Shown: positions 31,026 through 38,967 of the stretch, in pieces
How the letters are laid out: the number at the start of each line of letters is the position of its first letter
How positions within the stretch are numbered: the first letter of the stretch is position 1
Assembly (NCBI GenBank): GCA_900321255.1
Contig: ONVK01000007.1
Span: 1 to 41,046, forward strand
From: an uncultured Lentisphaerota bacterium
GTDB taxonomy: Bacteria > Verrucomicrobiota > Kiritimatiellia > RFP12 > UBA1067
Reading direction: 5' to 3'
Length of the DNA: 41,046 nt
Made by a program: the position numbers and the translations under genes
The notes under the pieces: generated by a model
What the model was told of the DNA's origin: nothing
The model's input: the letters and a program-made list of their open reading frames with translations, nothing else
Databases searched by the model: none

Positions 31026-31705
31026 AGCGCGTTCTCGTTACGGGGAGTTCCCGCGGCCTAGGCAGGGCCGTGGCGGACGCTCTTGCTGCGGAAGGATACA
31101 CCGTGGTCACGCATTCCGCGAAGTCGGGCGGAACGGATCTCGTCTTCGACGTTTCGGACCGGGCTGCGGCGAAGGCCGCCCTCGAGGCGGACATCGCCGC
31201 GAACGGGCCGTACTACGCCGTCGTGCTGAACGCGGGGGTGTGCCGTGACAGGGCCTTCGCCGAGATGGAAGGCGATGAATGGGACGATGTCGTGCGGACG
31301 GACCTCGACGGGTTCTACAACGTGGTCAAGCCCTGCGTCATGCCGATGGTCATGGGGCGGATCCGCGGCAGGATCGTAGCCATCTCGTCTGCGTCGGGCG
31401 TAACAGGGAACCGCGGGCAGGTGAACTACGCGGCGGCCAAGGCGGGGCTCGTCGGCGCCGTCAAGTCGCTTGCCGTGGAACTTGCCGCGCGCGGGATAAC
31501 GGTGAACGCGATAGCGCCCGGCTTCATGGATGTCGGCATGTCGGCCGCGATGCCGCCTGAAGCCGCCGAGAGCGCGCGAAAGTCGATCCCGATGCAGCGT
31601 TTCGGGAGGCCCGTGGAGATCGCCTCCCTCGTCTCCTACCTCCTTTCCGACGGCGCGGCGTATCTGACGCGGCAGGTCATCTCAGTGAACGGCGGGATGT
31701 ACTGA
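31022..31705 (+). CDS. SDR-family 3-oxoacyl-ACP reductase (aryl-polyene FabG-like)
   Basis: A 227-aa short-chain dehydrogenase, predicted to reduce 3-oxoacyl-ACP with NADPH. It has the cofactor loop VTGSSRGLGRA, NAG (70-72), catalytic Ser123, Tyr136 and Lys140 (NYAAAK), and the C-terminal VNGG. Segments such as YYAVVLNAGVCRD, LDGFYNVVKPCVMPM and GNRGQVNYAAAKAGL are, from memory, closer to the FabG of aryl polyene or flexirubin clusters than to housekeeping FabG. GTG 31022 overlaps the stop of the FabH-like gene (GTGA). It is the last gene of the operon starting at kdsA. Confidence 0.87.
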   Translation: MKRVLVTGSSRGLGRAVADALAAEGYTVVTHSAKSGGTDLVFDVSDRAAAKAALEADIAANGPYYAVVLNAGVCRDRAFAEMEGDEWDDVVRTDLDGFYNVVKPCVMPMVMGRIRGRIVAISSASGVTGNRGQVNYAAAKAGLVGAVKSLAVELAARGITVNAIAPGFMDVGMSAAMPPEAAESARKSIPMQRFGRPVEIASLVSYLLSDGAAYLTRQVISVNGGMY

Positions 31706-31709
31706 CAAG

Positions 31710-31727
31710 GGGTGGGCAATCCCGCCC
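31710..31727 (+). terminator. Possible weak terminator hairpin
   Basis: GGGTGGG (31710-31716), loop CAAT, CCCGCCC (31721-31727) forms a 7-bp stem with one T-G pair, 4 bp after the last gene of the kdsA operon. No U-run follows directly, so intrinsic termination is uncertain. Confidence 0.35.
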
Positions 31728-31779
31728 TGCGCCGCCTTCGCGAAAAAATCATTTTACCCAACACGGCTCCGTAAAATTT

Positions 31780-31788
31780 TGATATACT
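31780..31788 (+). promoter_or_regulatory. Extended -10 promoter TGATATACT of rpoD
   Basis: TGA-TATACT lies 52 nt before ATG 31841. The leader of about 46 nt carries GGAG near the start codon. Confidence 0.5.
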
Positions 31789-31840
31789 ATCCCAACCGCT
31801 TGACAAAGTGCAGTTGGGTGGATTGTATACTGGAGCAAAC

Positions 31841-33913
31841 ATGGCGAATGTGAAGAAGGCCCTAAAGAAGGCCGCAAAGAAGCTGATGAAGAAGCCCGCG
31901 AAGGGCAAGGACAAGTCTGTGTCAAAGAAGACTCCCGTCAAAAAGACGGGTGGAAAGACGGCTGTCGGGCATGATGCCGCCGCCAAGTCGAAGCCGTCGA
32001 CCGCTTCCAGGCGCCGCAAGGCCATAGATGACGACCAGTCTTCGGACGACGATCTGCCGCCGACCGATGCTGACGAAGAGCTCGACGAGGATTCGCTCGA
32101 CGACGATCTGCTTGTAGCCGAGGTCGAACGTGAAGAAGGTCACGAGGACGACTCCCGCCCGGCGGAAGGCGAAGATGCCGAGGAGAATCTGCCGCCCCAG
32201 CCGCTGCCGAGCTTCGGCACCGACGATGCCGAGGGCTCTGAAACGGTTCTGCCGTCGATGGAGGGGATGTCGATTCTCCGCGAGACCGAGCTCAATGACG
32301 TGATAGTCGACGTCAAGCGCCGCAGCGAGGCGAACGGCGGCTACATCACCTACGAGGAGCTGAACCAGATCCTCCCCTCCAACATCGTCGACGCGATCCA
32401 GTCCGACCGGTACCTCAAGATCCTCGAGGCGCTCGGCGTGCAGGTGCTTCGCGAGGAGGACGTCAAGAAGTGGCTTGAGGCGAAGAACCAGAAGGCGTCC
32501 GACCCCAAGGCCCGTGCGGCCGAGATGATCGAAGACCCGATCCGAATGTACCTCCACCAGATGGGGCAGGTGCAGCTCCTCTCCCGCGACGAGGAGGTCA
32601 CGATCTGCCAGACGATCGAGGACGCCGAGGCGAAGACGAAGAACATGTTCAACAGGTTCCTCTTCGTCCCCAAGATGTACGCCGACCAGCTCGACAAGCT
32701 CGAAGGGCAGTCCGAGCGCTTCGACAGGATCGTCACCGACAAGTTCGACGAGAACCGCGACGCGTACATCGCGCTGATCCCCGGCTTCCGCAAGCAGATC
32801 AAGGATGTCGAGCGCCGCCTTAACGAGGCGAGCGCGAAGTACCTCTCGACGATCGCAAAGAAGCGCCCGACCTCCGCAGAGGTGCATGGCGCAGAGAAGA
32901 AGCTTGCCAACGCGCGCGCGGCCCTCAAGCAGTGCTTCATCGACCTCAGCTTCAAGCAGAAGGTCCTCGAGACGCTGTGCGCCGACGCCGACGAGCGCAT
33001 CTACCTGCCTTACCGCGCGCTTGTCGCCAGGCAGGCCGCGCTGCTGCAGGCGCGGCCTTCGAAGAAGCGCGACAACGACCTTGCGCAGATACGCGAGAGG
33101 ATGTCGCGGCTCGAGGCGCAGTTCGGCATGCCCGCCGAGGAGTTCATGACGACCTTCTCCGAGCTCCGCCGCGTCCTCAAGGCGGGGCAGACGGCGAGGA
33201 CGAAGATGGTCGAGGCGAACCTCAGGCTCGTCATCTCGATCGTCAAGAAGTACATGAACCGCGGTCTTTCGTTCCTCGACCTCATCCAGGAGGGCAACAC
33301 CGGCCTCATGAAGGCGGTCGAGAAGTTCGAGTACAAGCGGGGCTACAAGTTCTCGACTTACGCGACGTGGTGGATCCGCCAGGCGGCGACCCGCGCGATC
33401 GCCGACCAGGCGAGGACGATCCGCATCCCCGTCCACATGATCGAGACGATCAACAAGCTGATGCGCGTCCAAAAGAAGCTCATCCAGAAGCTCGGCCGCG
33501 AACCTACCGAGGCGGAGCTTTCCAAGGAGATGGGGCTTCCCGCCGACCAGGTCAGGGCGGTCAAGAGGATGTCGCAGCAGCCGATTTCGCTGCAGTCGAA
33601 GGTCGGCGACAACGACGACGCTCACTACGGCGACTTCATCCCCGACCTCTCGAGCGAGAATCCCTTCGAAGTGACAGAAGGGCATCTCCTAAAGGAGAGG
33701 CTCAGGGACATTCTGAACACGCTCACCGACCGCGAGCGGCAGGTCGTCGACTTCAGGTTCGGCCTGACCGACGGCTACAGCCGCACGCTTGAGGAGGTCG
33801 GGCGCCTGTTCAACGTAACGCGCGAGCGAATCCGCCAGATCGAGGCGAAGGCGCTCAGAAAACTGCGTCATCCGAGCCGCATGAAATCGCTCGGTGACTA
33901 TCGAAACAGCTGA
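31841..33913 (+). CDS. rpoD: RNA polymerase primary sigma factor (sigma-70)
   Basis: A 690-aa housekeeping sigma factor. Region 1.1 (about 150-200: [20 protein letters not shown]), region 1.2 ([21 protein letters not shown]), a long non-conserved section, region 2 ([50 protein letters not shown]), region 3 ([13 protein letters not shown]) and region 4 ([20 protein letters not shown], a helix-turn-helix for the -35 box) are all present. The first 40 residues are unusual: a Lys/Ala/Pro-rich, histone H1-like tail, followed by a strongly acidic stretch (about 65-120). ATG 31841 is chosen over 31808 because GGAG precedes it. The protein presumably recognises the extended -10 promoters seen in this window. 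Confidence 0.95.
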   Translation: MANVKKALKKAAKKLMKKPAKGKDKSVSKKTPVKKTGGKTAVGHDAAAKSKPSTASRRRKAIDDDQSSDDDLPPTDADEELDEDSLDDDLLVAEVEREEGHEDDSRPAEGEDAEENLPPQPLPSFGTDDAEGSETVLPSMEGMSILRETELNDVIVDVKRRSEANGGYITYEELNQILPSNIVDAIQSDRYLKILEALGVQVLREEDVKKWLEAKNQKASDPKARAAEMIEDPIRMYLHQMGQVQLLSRDEEVTICQTIEDAEAKTKNMFNRFLFVPKMYADQLDKLEGQSERFDRIVTDKFDENRDAYIALIPGFRKQIKDVERRLNEASAKYLSTIAKKRPTSAEVHGAEKKLANARAALKQCFIDLSFKQKVLETLCADADERIYLPYRALVARQAALLQARPSKKRDNDLAQIRERMSRLEAQFGMPAEEFMTTFSELRRVLKAGQTARTKMVEANLRLVISIVKKYMNRGLSFLDLIQEGNTGLMKAVEKFEYKRGYKFSTYATWWIRQAATRAIADQARTIRIPVHMIETINKLMRVQKKLIQKLGREPTEAELSKEMGLPADQVRAVKRMSQQPISLQSKVGDNDDAHYGDFIPDLSSENPFEVTEGHLLKERLRDILNTLTDRERQVVDFRFGLTDGYSRTLEEVGRLFNVTRERIRQIEAKALRKLRHPSRMKSLGDYRNS

Positions 33914-33930
33914 TCCGGAAGGCGGACGGC

Positions 33931-33983
33931 GAAAGAAGAAAACAAGAAGAAAAGAGAAAGAAAAGAAAAGAGAGGAAGACAAA
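33931..33983 (+). promoter_or_regulatory. Polypurine leader before the RRM gene
   Basis: From 33931 to 33983 nearly every base is A or G, with an unbroken 36-nt purine run at 33944-33979, ending in a GAGGAAG ribosome site. Such unstructured leaders can load ribosomes strongly or be bound by RNA-binding proteins; the downstream product is one, so autoregulation is conceivable. Confidence 0.5.
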
Positions 33984-34436
33984 ATGAACGAAACGTGCCA
34001 GAATCCACAGATGTGCTGCTACATTGCCGGCGCAGTCGGTTTCGTCGCGGGAGTGATCCTGACGTGCATCGTCTGCAAGCTGCGCGGGGGTTGCAAGTGC
34101 GGCGGACAGAACGACGCCTCGCGCCGCCCCGCCAAGCGCTCAGCCGAGCCGAAGTTCGAGAAGGTCCATCCCGCGCCTGCGGACGGGTCGATCGAGATCT
34201 ACGTCGGCAACCTCAGCTACGACCTCACCGAAGACCAGCTCCGCAAGGAATTCGAGGCGTACGGCAAGGTGAACTACGTCCGCATCATCACGAACCGCTA
34301 CAACGGCCGCTCAAAGGGCTTCGGCTTCGTCCACATGCCCAACCGCGCAGAGGTCGATGCCGCCGTCAAGGCGCTCTCCGACAAGGAGATCCTCGGCCGC
34401 AAGCTGAAGTGCAACGAGGCGAAAAATGTCGGCTAA
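33984..34436 (+). CDS. Membrane-anchored RRM-domain RNA-binding protein
   Basis: A 150-aa protein. Residues 11-30 form a transmembrane helix (YIAGAVGFVAGVILTCIV) flanked by cysteines (C5, C11, C12, C28, C31, C37, C39). Residues 70-147 form a single RNA recognition motif: RNP2 EIYVGN (71-76), LSYDLTEDQLRKEFEAYGKV and RNP1 KGFGFVHM (111-118) with the aromatic RNA-stacking residues. Bacterial RRM proteins are usually small soluble RNA chaperones; a membrane tether is unusual. The start at 33984 follows GAGGAAG; the open frame runs upstream to 33894 only because of the polypurine leader. It follows rpoD by 70 bp and overlaps the next gene by 11 bp. Confidence 0.88.
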   Translation: MNETCQNPQMCCYIAGAVGFVAGVILTCIVCKLRGGCKCGGQNDASRRPAKRSAEPKFEKVHPAPADGSIEIYVGNLSYDLTEDQLRKEFEAYGKVNYVRIITNRYNGRSKGFGFVHMPNRAEVDAAVKALSDKEILGRKLKCNEAKNVG

Positions 34437-34986
34437 GGCCCTTGTAGTCCTAGCCGACGGCTTCGAGGACGTCGAAGCCGTCACGGCGATAGACGTTCTC
34501 CGCCGCGGCGGCGTCGAAGTGGTCACCGCGTCGCTTTCGGGCGTTCGCGAGGTCCGCAGCGCACACGGCGTGACGATGCTCGCCGACGCCGGTTTCGCCG
34601 AGGCGGAGAAGGACGACTTCGACGCAATCGTCCTTCCCGGCGGCGGCGAGGGCACGGAGAACCTGAAGGCCTCGGCTGCCCTCGCGGCGCGGCTTCGCCG
34701 CCAGAAGGACGAAGACCGCCTTCTCTGCGCCATATGCGCGGCGCCGACTGTTCTCGTCGAGGCCGGTGTCCTTGAGGAAGGCCAGCACGTCACATGCTAT
34801 CCGACGTGTTCGATCGATCTCGACCGTCCCTGCGCCGGCGTGCCTGTCGTGCAGGACGGCAATGTCATAACCGGCCAGGCGCCTGGCTCGTCCATGCTGT
34901 TCGCGCTCGTCGTACTCAAGGCCCTTGCCGACGAGAAGGTCGCAATGAAAGTCGCGCGCGGTCTCGTGACCGACGTTCTCGACTGA
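34426..34986 (+). CDS. DJ-1/PfpI family protein
   Basis: A 186-aa member of the DJ-1/ThiJ/PfpI superfamily. It has the conserved Glu in ADGFEDVEAV, the strand-loop VLPGGGEGTENL, and the nucleophile elbow AICAAPTVL with the reactive Cys. The ending (GSSMLFALVVLKALADEKVA) is typical of the DJ-1 subgroup, which acts in protection from reactive carbonyls or oxidants; precise activity cannot be assigned. ATG 34426 overlaps the end of the RRM gene by 11 bp, implying translational coupling with it. It is cytoplasmic. Confidence 0.9.
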   Translation: MSAKALVVLADGFEDVEAVTAIDVLRRGGVEVVTASLSGVREVRSAHGVTMLADAGFAEAEKDDFDAIVLPGGGEGTENLKASAALAARLRRQKDEDRLLCAICAAPTVLVEAGVLEEGQHVTCYPTCSIDLDRPCAGVPVVQDGNVITGQAPGSSMLFALVVLKALADEKVAMKVARGLVTDVLD

Positions 34987-34993
34987 CGCCGCC

Positions 34994-36319
34994 ATGTTCA
35001 GGCGGATTTCCATATCAAGCTGGAAATTCCTCCTTGCCGGGAAGGGGATATCCTTCCGCACCGGGCAGTATTTCGTGGAGTCGATGCTTGTCGGGCTCGT
35101 GGTCGGCTTCGTGGTGGTCGCGTTCCGCTACATGATAGATTTCGGCGAGTCTTTCCTTATGAACGGCTCGTGGCTCGAAGGACGGCGGTGGGTCATGGTA
35201 TTCCTTCCTGCGCTCGGCGCGCTTGCGGGATATTTCCTCATCAAGCGCTTCGCCCGGCTTGAGCACGCGCGCGGCACCGACAGCGCGATCAAGGCGTACC
35301 ACCAGCACGGCGGCTACATAACTTCGACCGTCGTCCCCATAAAGTCCATTGCCTCGGTCCTTACCGTAGGCTCCGGCGGCTCCGCCGGCTATGAAGGCCC
35401 CGTGACCCTCATCGGCGCGGCGTGCGGAAGCGTTGTCGCGCGCACGCTCAACCTCACGGTGCGCGCGCGCCGCATTCTTATGGCGGCGGGTCTCGCCGCC
35501 GGCATCGCGGCGCTTTTCCAGGCGCCGCTCGCCGGCGCGATATTCGGTTTCGAGATCTTCTACTCGTCGAGCGACGTCGAGTACGAGACGGTTCTCCCGT
35601 GCTTCATCGCGGCGCCGATCTCCTACACGATCTACGCATACTTCTTCGGTTGGCAGCCGCTCTTCTCGATGCCGTCCTGCTCCTACGAAAACGGCCTGAG
35701 GCTCCTGCCTTATTTCGCGCTCGCCCTCGTCATAACGTTCGGGGCGCGCTTCTACATAAGCTTCTTCCGCGGCACCGAGGAGACGTTCGCCAACCTTCGC
35801 CTGCCTGGTTTCGCGAAGGTCGCCATCGGCGGTCTCGTCGTCGGGCTTCTCGGCTACTTCGTGTTCTCGGGCGTGTACGGCGCCGGGTATCCTATCATCC
35901 GCCGCTGCCTTGTCGAGGACGGCAATGCGTTCGTCTTCCTCGCGATGTTCTTCCTTAACGTGCTCTCCACGTCGTTCACGGTCGGCTCCGGCGGCTCCGG
36001 CGGCGTGTTTGCCCCGGCCCTCGTCTGCGGCGCGACTCTCGGAGCGTCGACTGGGATATTCTTCGCGCACATCCTGCCTGATTCGTGGGGCGTCCATCCG
36101 TCGGCGTTCGCGCTTGTCGGCATGGCGGGCTTTCTCGCGAGCTCGATACGCATACCGATGACGGCGATAGTCATGGTGGCCGAGATATCCGGCAACCACC
36201 AGCTCCTCGCCCCTGCGATGTGGGTCTGCGGCATAGCGTTCTGGCTCAACAACGGATGGTCGCTCTACCGCAGCCAGCCCCACAGCCGCGAGACGTCTCC
36301 CGTCCACCGCGGCGAATGA
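34994..36319 (+). CDS. ClC-family chloride channel or chloride/proton antiporter
   Basis: A 441-aa membrane protein with about ten hydrophobic segments. The ClC signatures are visible: GSGGSAGYEGP (126-136) with the gating glutamate at E134, the later GSGGSGGVFAPAL, and the final helix with GMAGFLASSIRIPMTAIVMVAE. No C-terminal CBS domains are present. The gating Glu is compatible with either channel or exchanger; the proton glutamate of exchangers could not be placed with confidence. It starts 7 bp after the DJ-1 gene, so the three genes from 33984 appear to be one unit. Substrate could be chloride or another anion such as fluoride, though the motif differs from the fluoride exchanger type. 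Confidence 0.9.
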   Translation: MFRRISISSWKFLLAGKGISFRTGQYFVESMLVGLVVGFVVVAFRYMIDFGESFLMNGSWLEGRRWVMVFLPALGALAGYFLIKRFARLEHARGTDSAIKAYHQHGGYITSTVVPIKSIASVLTVGSGGSAGYEGPVTLIGAACGSVVARTLNLTVRARRILMAAGLAAGIAALFQAPLAGAIFGFEIFYSSSDVEYETVLPCFIAAPISYTIYAYFFGWQPLFSMPSCSYENGLRLLPYFALALVITFGARFYISFFRGTEETFANLRLPGFAKVAIGGLVVGLLGYFVFSGVYGAGYPIIRRCLVEDGNAFVFLAMFFLNVLSTSFTVGSGGSGGVFAPALVCGATLGASTGIFFAHILPDSWGVHPSAFALVGMAGFLASSIRIPMTAIVMVAEISGNHQLLAPAMWVCGIAFWLNNGWSLYRSQPHSRETSPVHRGE

Positions 36320-36383
36320 GCCGCGCCGCCCCGCCCCGACGCCAGCCCTGAAGCCCTGAAGCCAACTTGCCAGGCGGAATTTT

Positions 36384-36392
36384 TGATATAAT
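36384..36392 (+). promoter_or_regulatory. Extended -10 promoter TGATATAAT
   Basis: TGA-TATAAT ends 9 nt before ATG 36402, leaving a leader of 2-3 nt at most. Confidence 0.7.
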
Positions 36393-36401
36393 TCCCACAC
36401 C

Positions 36402-37328
36402 ATGAATATCGACCAACTGAATTCCCGCTACGGTGCGCCGGGGAGGATAGTGTTCCGCCCGGGGCACTGCGGATACCCGAACGTCGTCCTCGCAAACAAG
36501 TACGGCACGGCGGAAATCGCGCTGCTCGGAGCGAACGTCCTTTCCTACCGCCCGACGGGCCATGCGGAAGTCATCTTCCGTCCCTCGAAGCGCGACTACA
36601 ACCGCGGCGAGTCGTTCCACGGCGGAATCCCCGTCTGCTTCCCGCAGTTCGGCAACCGATTCTCGAAGGAGCTGCCGCAGCACGGCTTCGCCCGCGCGAT
36701 GCCGTTCGAGGTCGCGGCAAGCGAATACTCCGACGAGATGACCGAGGTGACGCTTGCCCTAAGGTCGGACGACGCCACGCGCGCCACCTGGCCGCACGAC
36801 TTCGCCCTGACGCTGAAGGTCTCGGTGTCGATGAAGCTCAACCTGACGATGGAGGCCGAGAACACAGGCAAGGAGCCGTTTGGCTTCAGCTGCGGCTTCC
36901 ACCCGTACATCCTCCTCCGCGAGCGCGACGGCGCGACGGTGAAGGGGCTTGCCGGGCTTTCTTTCTTCAATGGTTTCGCAGGCAAGGGCGAAAGCCAGGC
37001 GGGCGACCTCGTGATGGACCATCCCACCGACCACATCTTCACGCTGCCGTCGTCGCCGCGCCACGAATTCGCCGTGATCGACTCGGGGCTTCGCCGGGCA
37101 GTCGCGATCGCGTCTTCTGGGAACGACCGCGTTGTCGTGTGGAACCCAGGCGCCGAATGCAGGATTCCGGATTTCGACGAGGATTCGTGGCGGCGCTTCA
37201 TCTGCGTCGAGCCGGTCTCGGACTGGCCGGACGGCCGCGTTCTCGAGCCCGGCGGGAAATATGTCCTCGCCGCGGCGATCCAGTCCACGATGGAGACGGC
37301 AAATGAAACGGCTCAAGCTCAATCCTGA
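36402..37328 (+). CDS. D-hexose-6-phosphate mutarotase (YeaD-like aldose epimerase)
   Basis: A 308-aa galactose-mutarotase-like beta-sandwich protein that interconverts the anomers of a hexose-6-phosphate such as glucose-6-phosphate. The subgroup signature GGIPVCFPQFG is at about 74-84, HGFAR follows with a catalytic His, FSCGFHPY supplies the second His and ICVEPVS the catalytic Glu. It is cytoplasmic with no signal peptide. The start is set by the promoter 9 nt upstream. Its 3' end overlaps the next gene by 26 bp. Confidence 0.9.
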   Translation: MNIDQLNSRYGAPGRIVFRPGHCGYPNVVLANKYGTAEIALLGANVLSYRPTGHAEVIFRPSKRDYNRGESFHGGIPVCFPQFGNRFSKELPQHGFARAMPFEVAASEYSDEMTEVTLALRSDDATRATWPHDFALTLKVSVSMKLNLTMEAENTGKEPFGFSCGFHPYILLRERDGATVKGLAGLSFFNGFAGKGESQAGDLVMDHPTDHIFTLPSSPRHEFAVIDSGLRRAVAIASSGNDRVVVWNPGAECRIPDFDEDSWRRFICVEPVSDWPDGRVLEPGGKYVLAAAIQSTMETANETAQAQS

Positions 37329-37782
37329 GTTCTTCTACCGCCACCTCGCCGTCTGTCTTCTCATGTTCGGCATGGGCTGCTGGTTCGGCTACGACGGTTT
37401 CGTGAGATATCCGGCGACTCCCGCTGCGGAGCTTTACGAGAAGATCGAGAGCTCGAAGCCGCCGGAGGGCTTCAACCTCGACGCGTTCAAGCGCCAGAAG
37501 ATACAGTCGCAGTACGGCTTCACGGCGCTGTGCCTCCTCGCCTCTGTGCTGATCGGGCTTAACGTCGCGTCAGCCGCCGCGTTCCGCTTCGAGCATGACG
37601 ACAAGTCGTTCACGTGGAACGGCAAGCTGTACGCGCTTTCCGACGTGAAGTCCGTCGACCGCTCGAAGTGGAAGAAGAAGGGCATAGTGAAACTCCTTCT
37701 CGCCGACGGCTCGCGCGTCACGCTCGATTGCTGGCACCACCTTGGCGTCAAGGACTTCGAGAAGCTCCTGCCGACGTTGTAG
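37303..37782 (+). CDS. Small membrane protein with C-terminal PH-like domain, hypothetical
   Basis: A 159-aa protein of unknown function. Two predicted transmembrane helices (about 14-33, VCLLMFGMGCWFGYDGF region, and about 69-90, TALCLLASVLIGLNVASAAA) enclose a short charged loop. Residues 95-159 form a small beta-rich domain (FTWNGKLYALSDVKSVDRSKW, KLLLADGSRVTLDCWHHLG) reminiscent of bacterial PH or DUF304-type modules. ATG 37303 lies inside the end of the epimerase gene, so the two are translationally coupled. I do not recognise a family. Confidence 0.7.
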   Translation: MKRLKLNPEFFYRHLAVCLLMFGMGCWFGYDGFVRYPATPAAELYEKIESSKPPEGFNLDAFKRQKIQSQYGFTALCLLASVLIGLNVASAAAFRFEHDDKSFTWNGKLYALSDVKSVDRSKWKKKGIVKLLLADGSRVTLDCWHHLGVKDFEKLLPTL

Positions 37783-37783
37783 A

Positions 37784-37871
37784 GTTCTGCGGCTGCCGAA
37801 AGCTCCTCCTCGGGGAACCCTCGGCGAATACGCCGTATCCCCTCGCTCGGACTTTCGCTCCGCCGCAGAAC
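37784..37871. repeat. Inverted-repeat-bounded segment between convergent genes
   Basis: GTTCTGCGGC (37784-37793) and GCCGCAGAAC (37862-37871) are perfect 10-bp inverted repeats, 68 bp apart, and the right arm is followed by CCTTTTGC. It sits exactly between converging genes and may end transcription from both sides or be a MITE- or REP-like element. Confidence 0.5.
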
Positions 37872-37920
37872 CTTTTGCTGCGACAGTTTCAGCCGATAAA
37901 TGCGACACAATTCGCTCTCG

Positions 37921-38916
37921 CTATGGTGCGGAGAGGTAGAGGAACGCGTGCGCGACGCGATCGTCTCCGTCGGAGCAGAGGACGACGAGGCGGCCGCCTT
38001 CTATCTTCGGGCCGAAGCAGCAGCCCTCGTACATCGCGATGCCGGTCGCCTTGCCGAAGACGAGCTCCTTGTTGACGGTATGTTCGGGCTTCTTCTCGCA
38101 GAAGGGCGTTTCTGAAACCTTCGCTGCATTTGAGACGTCGAGACGGTAGATGCGCGCGCGGAATGCCGGCAGAAGCGTCTGGCTGAACTCGCGTTCGAGC
38201 GCAAAGAGCGCTCCGTCGGGAGCGACCATCAGACCCGAGACTCCGCTTGCGAGTAAGCCCTTGTAGGCATGGCCGTCGGTCGGATCGGTCTCGTAGGCCC
38301 ACATGCCGTCGAGTTTCCACGGATCGTTCGCGGTCGCGCGGCGGAAGCGGCAAAGGCGGACGAGCGACCCGCCATCGCTGTTGGCGGTAGCTCCGTCGCA
38401 CGAGAGCGCCTCTTCGTTCGCCGTCCAGAGATAGAGGCCGTCGGGCGATATCGCGAGCGATTCGAACGCGAGGTTGGGACGGCATTTGCGGAAGACGCCA
38501 GGCAGGTCAATGTTGCCGAGTCGCCGTCCCGTCGCAGGGTCGAATTCGCGTATCGACGCGTCCGCCTCGTCTGCCGCCCACACCGTCTTCTTGAGAGGAT
38601 CCCACGCGATCGCCTCGAGGTCGCGCGCGCCTTCAAGGGTGACGCTTTCCCTGAAACGCGGCTTTGCCGGAAGATGCGTGTCCTTGCCGAAGCGGATGAG
38701 AAGCGGATGCATCTTCCCATCGCGGTCGGCAACGGCGTAGTAGAGGTTGTCCCCGGCGTAGGTTATGCCGCTGAGGTATTTCGGGAAGTCGCTTTTCCTG
38801 ATTTCCCTGAGCTCCGTGAAGGAAGGGTCGTGGCTTCCATCGGGCATAAGGGCGCAGCCGCCGAGCGCGAGAATGGCGGCGAGCGCGAAGCATCTTGAGA
38901 TTGCTCGAAATTGCAT
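37921..38916 (-). CDS. Lipoprotein with esterase-like/phytase-like propeller
   Basis: A 331-aa exported lipoprotein. The N-terminus carries a signal peptide ending in the lipobox LGGC (C21). The rest has repeated beta-propeller-like segments (YLSGITYAGDNLYYAVAD, DLEAIAWDPLKKTVWAADE, FESLAISPDGLYLWTANEE, GVSGLMVAPDGALFALERE) matching the 'esterase-like activity of phytase' family found in many bacteria. The true substrate is unknown and the phytase name is not established for this group. The start at 38916 follows a TGGTATAAT box on the minus strand by 8 nt. It is divergent from rsfS. Confidence 0.8.
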   Translation of the reverse strand: MQFRAISRCFALAAILALGGCALMPDGSHDPSFTELREIRKSDFPKYLSGITYAGDNLYYAVADRDGKMHPLLIRFGKDTHLPAKPRFRESVTLEGARDLEAIAWDPLKKTVWAADEADASIREFDPATGRRLGNIDLPGVFRKCRPNLAFESLAISPDGLYLWTANEEALSCDGATANSDGGSLVRLCRFRRATANDPWKLDGMWAYETDPTDGHAYKGLLASGVSGLMVAPDGALFALEREFSQTLLPAFRARIYRLDVSNAAKVSETPFCEKKPEHTVNKELVFGKATGIAMYEGCCFGPKIEGGRLVVLCSDGDDRVAHAFLYLSAP

Positions 38917-38924
38917 TTGCAGAC

Positions 38925-38933
38925 ATTATACCA
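38925..38933 (-). promoter_or_regulatory. Extended -10 promoter TGGTATAAT (minus strand)
   Basis: The minus-strand box ends 8 nt before the ATG at 38916, predicting an almost leaderless lipoprotein mRNA. Confidence 0.7.
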
Positions 38934-38951
38934 TTTCGCGCGGCACATTTA

Positions 38952-38960
38952 TGGTATAAT
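38952..38960 (+). promoter_or_regulatory. Extended -10 promoter TGGTATAAT of rsfS
   Basis: TGG-TATAAT ends 7 nt before ATG 38968. It is back to back with the minus-strand box at 38925-38933, so only 18 nt separate the two boxes. Confidence 0.75.
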
Positions 38961-38967
38961 GTGCGCC

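Noticed and set aside
31800-31831. TTGACA followed by TATACT before rpoD as a consensus promoter
   Set aside because: The hexamers are 20 nt apart, too far for a normal sigma-70 promoter. The extended -10 TGATATACT at 31780 fits the local pattern better, though both might be used.
31922-33685. A 587-codon open frame antisense to rpoD
   Set aside because: The plus-strand product is an unmistakable sigma-70 protein; the antisense product is Leu/Arg/Val-rich low-complexity sequence typical of a shadow frame.
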